Assembly (NCBI RefSeq): GCF_001982605.1
Contig: NZ_MLCN01000047.1
Location: forward strand, 1-37,280
Direction: 5' to 3'
DNA: 37,280 nucleotides
From: Alkanindiges hydrocarboniclasticus
Lineage (GTDB): Bacteria > Pseudomonadota > Gammaproteobacteria > Pseudomonadales > Moraxellaceae
The position numbers were made by a program, and so were the translations under genes. Shown here in pieces: positions 30,857 through 37,280 of this stretch (position 1 is the stretch's first letter; every line of letters begins with the position of its first letter). The notes beneath the pieces were generated by a model. The model was not told the DNA's origin. It ran no database searches and was given only the letters and a program-made list of their open reading frames with translations.

Positions 30857-32098
30857 TCATGCGCCAAACTCCCTTACGTCAATTTTACCTGTAACGGCAT
30901 GGGAGATAATCGAAGCACGATATTCTTTAAGTTTTTCGATTAAGGATTGTTGTTTTGAAATAAGTTTATCTACTTTTAAATTTTCATGATCTATTTTTTT
31001 AGCTATTTGAATCTGTTCCTCAAAGGGAATATATATAGTGTATATGTTGGATATTCTGTCAACTGATAAACCTGCCTGTGCAGAAGCGATTGAATATTGA
31101 TTCAGATTCATTGTGCGTAATAATTCACCTAAAAAAGTAAGACTAACTGGTTTCTTAGGATAAACAACAACTGCATGTTCAGTTGCCCAAAACTCTCCCG
31201 AAGCATAGTTGATATTTCCACATAATGAACCCTGCCGTCCAACAAGTATATAATCTCCCTTCATGTTAAAATTCTCGGTAAACCCTCTTATATTATTACC
31301 ACCATAAACGGGATACTTTCCATCAGGATTAATGCGATTTAGAGGCAGAGCTAATCCACTTTCTAATTTTACAAGCTGTCTCAATTTCAAAATTTGCCAA
31401 TGCTCAGGCACTTCTCCCAACCATTCCACACCACTGTCTTTCATGGGTGCATTTGGGTTCAAACCTTTGGTCACAGCATGAGAAATAATCGACTTACGCT
31501 GTTCTTCCAAAAGCTCAATTAACTTTTCTTGCTTGGCAATAAGGTTGTCAATTCGGGCAGTTTCGGTGTCGAGAAATGAAACGATTTTTTCTTGGTCGGC
31601 TTTTGGTGGCAGAACTAATTTGATTTGAGAGAAATTATTAAAACGTAAGGCTTGACCATCACGTATTAAGTTTGACGTTGACTGTAAAGATTGAATATAT
31701 CTTGGTGTCTTGAATAAATATTTAAAATATTCAATATCAACCACATTCAAATTTGGCTTTAGCATTACATAAGCAGAACTAATAGAACCTTCTAAATAAC
31801 TCAGTTCAAGTCCACCTTGAAAGCTGCGCATACTAATAACAAAATCATTTGGACGAACTTTTTTTAGAATTTCAGGGTTCTTCATTACTACCATGACACG
31901 ACCGTTTTCGGCCATGAAATCTTCTTGGAAAATAATTCCGTGCTTTTGAGAAGCTGTTAGTTGTTTATCTGTATTTTCTGCTTTCTCTTTACGTTCAATA
32001 AAATAGAACTTACTTGGAATAACAGACCAATGTTCAGGTACATCCCCTAACCATTCCACACCGCTATTTTTATAACTTGGGTATTGTTTAAATTGCAT
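30857..32098 (-). CDS. hsdS: Type I restriction-modification specificity subunit HsdS
   Basis: A 413-residue HsdS with two target-recognition domains. Each half begins with the same phrase, SGVEWLGDVPEHW (about 12-24) and SGVEWLGEVPEHW (about 222-234), and each ends in a coiled-coil spacer, LIAKQEKLIELLEEQRKSII and LISKQQSLIEKLKEYRASII, followed by SHAVT. The spacers set the gap between the two half-sites of the bipartite target. Two intact, non-identical recognition domains suggest an asymmetric target that cannot be read from sequence alone. The gene starts 2 bases after the hsdM stop. Confidence 0.95.
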   Translation of the reverse strand: MQFKQYPSYKNSGVEWLGDVPEHWSVIPSKFYFIERKEKAENTDKQLTASQKHGIIFQEDFMAENGRVMVVMKNPEILKKVRPNDFVISMRSFQGGLELSYLEGSISSAYVMLKPNLNVVDIEYFKYLFKTPRYIQSLQSTSNLIRDGQALRFNNFSQIKLVLPPKADQEKIVSFLDTETARIDNLIAKQEKLIELLEEQRKSIISHAVTKGLNPNAPMKDSGVEWLGEVPEHWQILKLRQLVKLESGLALPLNRINPDGKYPVYGGNNIRGFTENFNMKGDYILVGRQGSLCGNINYASGEFWATEHAVVVYPKKPVSLTFLGELLRTMNLNQYSIASAQAGLSVDRISNIYTIYIPFEEQIQIAKKIDHENLKVDKLISKQQSLIEKLKEYRASIISHAVTGKIDVREFGA

Positions 32099-32100
32099 CT

Positions 32101-34104
32101 TTAAATCTCCCCAAGCAATTGTGCGACTTCGGCAGACAACTCTTTGATCTCCGCCATAATTTCATTTGGGTGGCGTGGCTGCTCGAATACATAGAAATAA
32201 CGGTTAAAGTTAATTTCATAACCCACTACACCGACTTGACCATCTTTGGCATCGGTATAACTGGTATCAATTACCGCATCAGGCGCATGAGGAAGTACCT
32301 CTTTTGCCATATATGCAGCAATATCTTGATTGAGTGGGATGTTCTCGTAATCGGTAAGTTCACTGTCCATTTGCACTTCACCATTAATTTCAACGGCTTC
32401 GGCATCAGGATTTTGCACCCCAAACGCAGCGATCAAAGCATTCTTTAAGCCCTTACTGACTTTGCTAAGTGGTAGATTTTTCAGGAATGTATTCTCAAAC
32501 CAAGCATAGTCTTTACTGTCACCAAATTGCTGCTCAATATAAGCTGATACCGTGTTTTGGTCGCTGTCTGATAACTTGCCAAACTCTTTCGATGCTTTAA
32601 ACAATTCCAGTTTTTCCGCATCAAATTGAAGATCAATGCGTAGAGGACGTAACACTTTGACTCGGCGATAGCCAAAATCGGTATAGTCAAAAATTTTGCT
32701 GACTGAGCTTTGTTCAAAGTCGGCATAAATACGGCTAATTTCATCAATCGAATTTTGGTCAATAAACTTGCGCTTGTTGCCCTCATTTTTGCGCATAGAT
32801 GAACCCATGCCTGTAGCATCAATGAGCTGTACTTTGCCTTTGCGCTGTTCAGGTTTACGGTTTGAGATCAACCAAATATAGGTTCCAATACCTGTACGGA
32901 AGAAAATATCAGTCGGCAATGCCACAATTGCTTCAAGATAATCATTTTCTAAAATAAAGCGTCTGATTTCAGATTCACCTGACCCTGCACCACCGTTAAA
33001 GAGTGGCGAACCTGAAAGTACGATTGCACCACGACCACCACCATTTTCAGGCAATTCTAATTTTGAAATCAGGTTTTGCAAAAACAGCATAGAACCATCG
33101 CTTGCTTTAGGTAAACCCGCACCAAAACGCCCATTTAAGCCTTTTTCTTTATGCTCTAATTGAACTGCACTGGCATCTTTCGCCCATGACATACCGAAAG
33201 GTGGGTTAGAGCATTGATAGTGGAAACGCTGTCCTGCAAATAAGTCATTACTGAGGGTACTGCCCAATTTAATATTTTGCGATAAATCACGGCTTGGGTC
33301 AGATTCTAGTTTTTTGAGCAGCATTGAACCCAATGCGACCGCATGAGTTTCAGGCTGTAATTCTTGTCCGTGGGGTACAAGTACAGGGGCAACTTTATAG
33401 CGGTCTTTAAAGCCATCTACATAGTTCATCATGTCGGTTAGGAAGCCCGATGTACCGCACGTTTGATCATAGATAGTTCTGATTAAACCATTCTTTTGTT
33501 CAAATAGCTCATTATCAGGCTCAAGCAATAAAGTCGCTGCCAAATGTACAATATCACGGGGGGTCATAAAGTCCTCTGACCCCGTACCGACTTCTGCACC
33601 AAATCTAGCGATTAAATGCTCATAGACATTACTCATGGTGCGGTCAGGAACAACATTCGGATGTAAGTCGATGGCAGCGAAATTATTGCAAATGCGTAGC
33701 AGTAAATTCGCTTTAGAAAGCTTGTTAATCGTTGTATTGAAGTCAAACTGTTCAAAGATCACACGCACGTTTTCAGAAAAATTAGAAATGTAATCTTCAA
33801 GGTTGGCTTTAGTTTTTGTACCGCCTAAATTGGAAAGGTTATAAGTCGATTTGTTATAAAATGGATTGCCGCTTACGTTAGTAAGAATATCGTCAAGCGC
33901 CATCCCTTGATCTTTAAATTGCTCATAAGTATTGAGAACAGCTTCTTTCGTTGGTTCAAGTACACATTCCAAACGTCTTAATACCGTAAAGGGCAAAATG
34001 ATTTTACCGAACTCTGTATGCGGAAAATCCCCCCAAAGATCATTCGCATTGTTCCAAATAAAACTTGCCAGTGTCGATTCAGTATTGTTTGGTGCAGAAG
34101 CCAT
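32101..34104 (-). CDS. hsdM: Type I restriction-modification methyltransferase subunit HsdM
   Basis: About 667 residues, N6-adenine methylase. The N-terminal HsdM domain includes ILPFTVLRRLECVLEPTK; the S-adenosylmethionine site lies at YDQTCGTSGFL and the catalytic motif is SNPPFG. A C-terminal extension continues past about residue 450. I place the start at the ATG at 34104 (MASAPNN), where AAGGTTG lies 9-12 nt upstream, instead of the in-frame TTG four codons earlier. The ribosome binding site and upstream region lie within iterated 16-bp motifs of the transposon end, so transposase binding could affect its expression. Confidence 0.95.
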   Translation of the reverse strand: MASAPNNTESTLASFIWNNANDLWGDFPHTEFGKIILPFTVLRRLECVLEPTKEAVLNTYEQFKDQGMALDDILTNVSGNPFYNKSTYNLSNLGGTKTKANLEDYISNFSENVRVIFEQFDFNTTINKLSKANLLLRICNNFAAIDLHPNVVPDRTMSNVYEHLIARFGAEVGTGSEDFMTPRDIVHLAATLLLEPDNELFEQKNGLIRTIYDQTCGTSGFLTDMMNYVDGFKDRYKVAPVLVPHGQELQPETHAVALGSMLLKKLESDPSRDLSQNIKLGSTLSNDLFAGQRFHYQCSNPPFGMSWAKDASAVQLEHKEKGLNGRFGAGLPKASDGSMLFLQNLISKLELPENGGGRGAIVLSGSPLFNGGAGSGESEIRRFILENDYLEAIVALPTDIFFRTGIGTYIWLISNRKPEQRKGKVQLIDATGMGSSMRKNEGNKRKFIDQNSIDEISRIYADFEQSSVSKIFDYTDFGYRRVKVLRPLRIDLQFDAEKLELFKASKEFGKLSDSDQNTVSAYIEQQFGDSKDYAWFENTFLKNLPLSKVSKGLKNALIAAFGVQNPDAEAVEINGEVQMDSELTDYENIPLNQDIAAYMAKEVLPHAPDAVIDTSYTDAKDGQVGVVGYEINFNRYFYVFEQPRHPNEIMAEIKELSAEVAQLLGEI

Positions 34105-34113
34105 TTTGTTTTT

Positions 34114-34285
34114 CAACCTTATTTTGCAATAGTTAAATATTATGCAATAAACGTAGATTTCTCAACCTTATAATGCAAATTTTAAAAATGATTAGCTCAA
34201 GTAGTTTCAACCTTAGATTGCAAAATTAGAGTTTGTTAAGTTAAAAATAAGGTGAGATTTATAAAAATCCCACCCTAAAATGCAA
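34114..34285 (-). repeat. Four iterated 16-bp motifs at the right end of the ISL3 transposon and upstream of hsdM
   Basis: Copies CAACCTTATTTTGCAA (34114-34129), CAACCTTATAATGCAA (34163-34178), CAACCTTAGATTGCAA (34208-34223) and CCACCCTAAAATGCAA (34270-34285, in the terminal repeat) are all in the same orientation, at steps of 49, 45 and 62 bp. A fifth copy lies in inverted orientation at the left end. Arrays like this are typical transposase-binding sites; the position between the transposon end and hsdM suggests a role in controlling the passenger operon too. Confidence 0.85.
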
Positions 34286-34291
34286 ATAGCC
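34270..34291 (+). repeat. Right terminal inverted repeat of the ISL3 transposon
   Basis: It reads CCCTAAAATGCAAATAGCC at its outer 19 bases, pairing with the left end in 17 of 19 positions. The TelA-like reading frame begins immediately outside. Confidence 0.85.
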
Positions 34292-34764
34292 AATTTTATT
34301 TAAGGATGGAGGAAGTCAGCTTTTACCTGTTGGAATGCAATAAAACTGCCCAGATGGCCTCTGATAGGGTTAACGACTTTGATAACGAGATCAACAGGGC
34401 TGAGCAGCAAATAATTATACTGAATTGCCATATTAAGGCCGGTTCCGATTATCTTTTACAGCATAAAAGTGAGCTGGAAGAGCAATTCTTTAAACGCTTC
34501 GCCCAAAAAATTAACGGCCTGATCACATCCAAAACGTCCATGGAAATGACCGTTGAACAAATCAAAATCCATCGGGTCATGATTATTGAAACCCTAGACC
34601 GATTCTACGAAGCAACAACTGTCTTTTATCCCTTATGGCGTCAAACCATTCAATCCATTCAGGACACCCAAGTGGTCAGTAGTGCAAGTTTTACCGAACT
34701 TAATGAGCGTCGGCAGAGCCTGATTAATGCACTGCAAATTAATACCCCTAATACTGCAAACTAA
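34292..34764 (+). pseudogene. telA-like gene, 5'-truncated by the ISL3 transposon
   Basis: The frame is open from the transposon edge to 34764; the first ATG (34306) has no usable ribosome binding site. The 152-residue remainder aligns by eye with the C-terminal half of the intact TelA protein encoded next. LNCHIKAGSDYLLQHKSEL matches LSIYIIAGEINLAEQQKQ, and the later FYPLWRQTIQSI matches TIPLWEQQLMLT. About 200 N-terminal residues are missing, and the lost 5' part is not found at the other transposon end. It was probably a second telA-family gene in tandem with the first. Confidence 0.65.
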
Positions 34765-34781
34765 AATTTCCGGAGCCAGCA

Positions 34782-35879
34782 ATGACTAATGCAACCCTTA
34801 TTACCCGTGACCAGATTGAAAAGATTCAAGATGCTGCTAAAAAAAATCAGTTCACCATTCAGGATGCTGATCATGAACAAATCCTGAAAATAGCTGAATC
34901 AATAAACCCTTTGGACTCCAAGAGTATTGCGGGTTTTGGTAGCAATCTTAATATTCAGTCCAAATCCAATAACTCACAATTACTGGAAATGGTTAAGAAT
35001 AATGATTTAAGTTCTATAGGCAAGGAATTGACTGTCATTGTTTCAGCCACACAGCAGGACAAAACTGGACAATTCATTAAAAGCATCCCGATCATTGGTA
35101 CCAAGTTAAGTCATTACTATTCCAGCCGGAATAACCTCATCAGCCGTTTTGAATCAACCCAAACTCAGGTACAACGTCTCGTTGAAAATATTTCGATCAA
35201 ATATGAAGAGTTAACCAAGCTGGTCGATGTTCTTGAAAATATGTATCAGGACTGTATTGATGAATACAAATACCTTTCAATATATATCATTGCTGGTGAA
35301 ATCAATTTGGCCGAACAGCAGAAACAAATGAAGGTTCTGGCAGCACTTGAACAAACACCAGAGTTAAAAGCCCAGATAGCAGACTTAGTGTATCTTGAAG
35401 GCCGTCTCTCAAAACGCATCACTGATTTTAAAATCAGGCAATTAGTTTCCACCCAGACACAAGAGGCTATCCGCATCCTACAGGGAACCAATCACCTTCT
35501 AATCGATAAATACGAAGATATTATGGTTTCAACGATCCCCCTATGGGAACAGCAGCTGATGTTGACAGTCACTACCACGCAGCATAAAGAAGCAGTTGAA
35601 ACAGCGAAAATCATTAATGAAGGTACAAATAATATGATGAAGCAATTCGCTGACAATATCCGTATTAATGCTGTCGAAACATTTAAGGCTAATACACAAA
35701 CCGTAGTTGCCCCTGAGACCATTGAATACGTAAGCAAACAGATGCAACTGGTGCATCAGGAACTGGCCAAATCCCATAAGGACGCCAAAATCAAACAAGA
35801 CCAAGTTGAAAAACAGTTACTGGCAGTACGTGATCAGGAAAGTAAAATTATGATTGATGTCATCAATGACCAAAACTAA
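34782..35879 (+). CDS. telA: TelA-family toxic anion resistance protein
   Basis: A 365-residue protein, the usual TelA size. Landmarks: SKSIAGFGSNLN, then IPIIGTKLSHYYSSRNNL (about 104-121), YEELTKLVDVLENMY, IAGEINLAEQQ, KRITDFKIRQLVSTQTQEAIRIL and TIPLWEQQL. The protein is mostly long helices. TelA/KlaA proteins are linked to tellurite resistance and, on plasmids, to fitness and stress functions of uncertain mechanism. A CGGAG box lies upstream. It forms a likely operon with the truncated copy before it and the membrane protein after it. Confidence 0.88.
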   Translation: MTNATLITRDQIEKIQDAAKKNQFTIQDADHEQILKIAESINPLDSKSIAGFGSNLNIQSKSNNSQLLEMVKNNDLSSIGKELTVIVSATQQDKTGQFIKSIPIIGTKLSHYYSSRNNLISRFESTQTQVQRLVENISIKYEELTKLVDVLENMYQDCIDEYKYLSIYIIAGEINLAEQQKQMKVLAALEQTPELKAQIADLVYLEGRLSKRITDFKIRQLVSTQTQEAIRILQGTNHLLIDKYEDIMVSTIPLWEQQLMLTVTTTQHKEAVETAKIINEGTNNMMKQFADNIRINAVETFKANTQTVVAPETIEYVSKQMQLVHQELAKSHKDAKIKQDQVEKQLLAVRDQESKIMIDVINDQN

Positions 35880-35915
35880 AACAAATTTTCTCATAATAAT
35901 TTAAGAGGGCTGGCG

Positions 35916-36710
35916 ATGAACTATTCTTTGGATCACTTGAAGGGTGAGTTATCTTTGGAAAAGAAAAAGAACCAAAGTAAATATGAATGGGGTGTAATCC
36001 TATCGGGCATCCTTCTTGTGGCCAATGTAATAATTTGCGTTATTTATTGGAATACAGATCACTCCTACGTTAATCCTTTAATGGGTAATTCATTTAACTT
36101 TGATACCCCTAATATTTCGGAATTTAGGCTACCAGTAACGTCAACGGCTATAGAAAATCCTAATCCGGAAAAGGCCGTAAGCCCTGAAGAAAAATTTTTA
36201 AGTGTCCCAGCAGTGGCTATTCTAAAATCTCATGATTTTAAAAAATTGGATTATCTTCTGGAAAAAGGGCAAATCAGCAGACCCCTGTTTCTATATTACT
36301 ATGCTCAGTCTGCAACCGATCTGATAAGTAAAACTGGCTTAAGTAATAATCAAACTACCACTGCCAAAACAGAGCTAGTAAAATATCTTGATGAATTAAG
36401 GGATTTACCATTAACGGATATTGGTTTTCAGGTAAAACCCGATTTACTCTATAAAATGGAAAAAACTGCCTACGGCGAATTAGTTACAGTCACCAGTAAA
36501 ACGTATGCCGGTGGCTTTGAAACTGGCGCATCTATGAACAGCGCTGCACTATTTCTTACAGGCAATTATTTTTGGAGTCCAATAAAATTTTTGACAATTT
36601 TAGTTATTCTTTTTACCGGCGTTGTTTACCTACGAGTAGACCAGCTTGTTAAGGTTGAAAATAATTTTGATCGCATCAAGAAATTAAGAGGCGGCAGAAG
36701 TAGGGCATAA
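35916..36710 (+). CDS. Two-span membrane protein next to telA
   Basis: A 264-residue protein with membrane spans near residues 25-45 (WGVILSGILLVANVIICVIYW) and 223-241 (FLTILVILFTGVVYL). Between them is an exported domain of about 175 residues; the C-terminal tail is basic (RIKKLRGGRSRA). AGAGGG lies before the ATG, 36 bases after telA. No family is recognised. Its position suggests it works with the TelA proteins at the inner membrane. The strong hairpin right after it ends the unit. Confidence 0.7.
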   Translation: MNYSLDHLKGELSLEKKKNQSKYEWGVILSGILLVANVIICVIYWNTDHSYVNPLMGNSFNFDTPNISEFRLPVTSTAIENPNPEKAVSPEEKFLSVPAVAILKSHDFKKLDYLLEKGQISRPLFLYYYAQSATDLISKTGLSNNQTTTAKTELVKYLDELRDLPLTDIGFQVKPDLLYKMEKTAYGELVTVTSKTYAGGFETGASMNSAALFLTGNYFWSPIKFLTILVILFTGVVYLRVDQLVKVENNFDRIKKLRGGRSRA

Positions 36711-36712
36711 CG

Positions 36713-36758
36713 CTTGAGATAAAAAAACTGGAATAATTCCAGTTTATTTTATCTCAAG
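36713..36758. terminator. Strong bidirectional terminator
   Basis: A 46-base near-perfect palindrome: CTTGAGATAAAA at the left faces TTTTATCTCAAG at the right, with inner AAACTGGAA and TTCCAGTTT around a three-base loop. It lies between converging genes and has A and T tracts on both sides, so it should stop transcription from both. Confidence 0.92.
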
Positions 36759-36779
36759 ATTTTTATTCCCTAACCCTTA

Positions 36780-37196
36780 CTAAAATGAAATTTGTTTCTT
36801 AAGCCAAATGAAATGAAATTTTTGAATGATGTACCAGATACTTAGGAAAGTTAAGGCTAGAATATTGGCCACTTTCATTGTCTTGTCAGAAGTATCTGTA
36901 CCATACCCTTGAAATAAATAACTTCCAAAATAACTTAAGATACAGAAAATGGTTATATAGGTTAATATACTGAAAATGAATTGAATCGATTTTAAACGCA
37001 TGGGAATTTGCTTAAAACAGTAGCATACGTTACTACAAAAAATTAAAACGATTCCAACCATGGAATAAGTTCTCAGAATCATCTGGCCAAAAGCTGTATC
37101 CGGCGTTTGGATCATGAAATAAGCTATAACACTTATGATTAGGCCAGCAACAAAATATCTGCTAAACCATATATTTGATTTCTGTATTAAATTCAC
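36780..37196 (-). CDS. Small membrane protein, four spans
   Basis: A 138-residue protein with four hydrophobic segments (about 14-31, 45-63, 73-96 and 109-126). It starts with GTG at 37196; AGGA lies 8 nt upstream, inside the end of the preceding gene, and the two are 4 bases apart, indicating one operon. No family recognised. Confidence 0.6.
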   Translation of the reverse strand: MNLIQKSNIWFSRYFVAGLIISVIAYFMIQTPDTAFGQMILRTYSMVGIVLIFCSNVCYCFKQIPMRLKSIQFIFSILTYITIFCILSYFGSYLFQGYGTDTSDKTMKVANILALTFLSIWYIIQKFHFIWLKKQISF

Positions 37197-37200
37197 TTAA

Positions 37201-37280
37201 CTAGTCCTGCTTCTCGATTTTATTGGTAATAAACCACCATATTCCTAGTCCTGATCCTATGCCAAATAAAAGTAATATAA
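37201..37280 (-). CDS. Membrane protein, C-terminal end only (runs off the window)
   Basis: An open frame from the window edge to TAG at 37201 encodes ILLLFGIGSGLGIWWFITNK and then IEKQD: a membrane span with a charged cytoplasmic end. It is upstream of and presumably cotranscribed with the 36780-37196 gene. The rest lies outside the window. Confidence 0.5.
   Translation of the reverse strand, partial: ILLLFGIGSGLGIWWFITNKIEKQD

Larger units (their letters stand above)
26090..34291 (-). mobile_element. ISL3-family transposon carrying a type I restriction-modification system, about 8.2 kb
   Basis: The ends are inverted repeats: GGCTATTTGCATTATATGG at 26090-26108 and, read inward from 34291, GGCTATTTGCATTTTAGGG (17 of 19 match). 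The ISL3 transposase lies at one end, its stop codon inside the left repeat, and hsdR, hsdS and hsdM fill the rest in the same orientation. ISL3 elements usually make 8-bp duplications; GATCTTTT and AATTTTAT at the two edges do not match well. The flanking genes also differ (tnsE fragment left, telA-like fragment right), so a rearrangement probably followed or accompanied insertion. Confidence 0.8.

Noticed and set aside
26082..34299. An 8-bp target duplication for the ISL3 transposon.
   Set aside because: GATCTTTT and AATTTTAT match at only 5 of 8 positions, no better than expected in AT-rich DNA.
1..37280. Searched by eye for oriT, relaxase, replication initiator or partition genes that would confirm a conjugative plasmid.
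   Set aside because: None could be recognised in this window, so plasmid and leading-region status remains an inference from gene content.

Overview
The window reads as a piece of a large AT-rich plasmid, most likely from Acinetobacter or a close relative. This rests on base composition, on plasmid-type genes (TOPRIM primase-like, ArdC, tandem TelA-family genes, an AcrVA2-like protein, plasmid-borne exonuclease VII) and on the IS3, ISL3 and Tn7-like (TnsE) elements. There are no rRNA or tRNA genes and no chromosomal housekeeping genes. Genus and plasmid type are inference.

Layout. (1) 0.1-4.7 kb, minus strand: a compact gene run with many stop/start overlaps. It encodes a small putative DNA-binding protein, an AcrVA2-like anti-CRISPR candidate, two unknown proteins, the two exonuclease VII subunits and a small exported protein. 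(2) 4.8-13.3 kb, plus strand: the most unusual part. Nine unrelated genes, one of them ardC, are each built as a separate unit: a sigma-70-type promoter (TTGAnn, 16-17 bp, TATATT), a conserved structured leader of about 80 nt ending in the same ribosome binding site, the ORF, and a near-identical ACCCA...TGGGT terminator. The leader holds successive, mutually exclusive stems whose arms covary from copy to copy. I know of no described system with this design. With ArdC inside the array and an AcrVA2-like gene beside it, it looks like an anti-defence or early-expression island, perhaps a conjugative leading region. (3) 13.3-18.4 kb: a TOPRIM primase-like gene and a DUF4116-like repeat protein (minus), then a membrane protein, an unknown 436-residue protein and a J-like protein without HPD (plus).

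(4) 18.5-34.3 kb: an acquired defence-rich island. An XRE regulator gene is split by a 1,282-bp IS3-family element with a CAT target duplication; removing the element restores the reading frame exactly. Converging on it is a tight four-gene minus-strand operon: DNA methyltransferase, phosphoribosyltransferase-like protein, ORC/CDC6-like ATPase and a Rossmann/CARF-like protein. This is a strong candidate for a poorly characterised conflict system. It lies directly downstream of a tnsE 3' fragment, which suggests Tn7-like cargo. Next comes an 8.2-kb ISL3-family transposon (26090-34291) with matching terminal inverted repeats, carrying a complete type I restriction-modification system (hsdM, hsdS, hsdR) as passenger genes. 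(5) 34.3-37.3 kb: the plasmid backbone resumes inside a truncated telA-like gene, followed by an intact telA, a two-span membrane protein, a strong bidirectional terminator and two small membrane proteins on the minus strand.

Together the window carries defence (type I restriction-modification and the four-gene operon) and counter-defence (ArdC, AcrVA2-like, possibly the other eight cassette genes) on one molecule. The defence genes arrived by transposition; the counter-defence genes look native to the backbone. All functional assignments come from reading motifs by eye; no database search was run.
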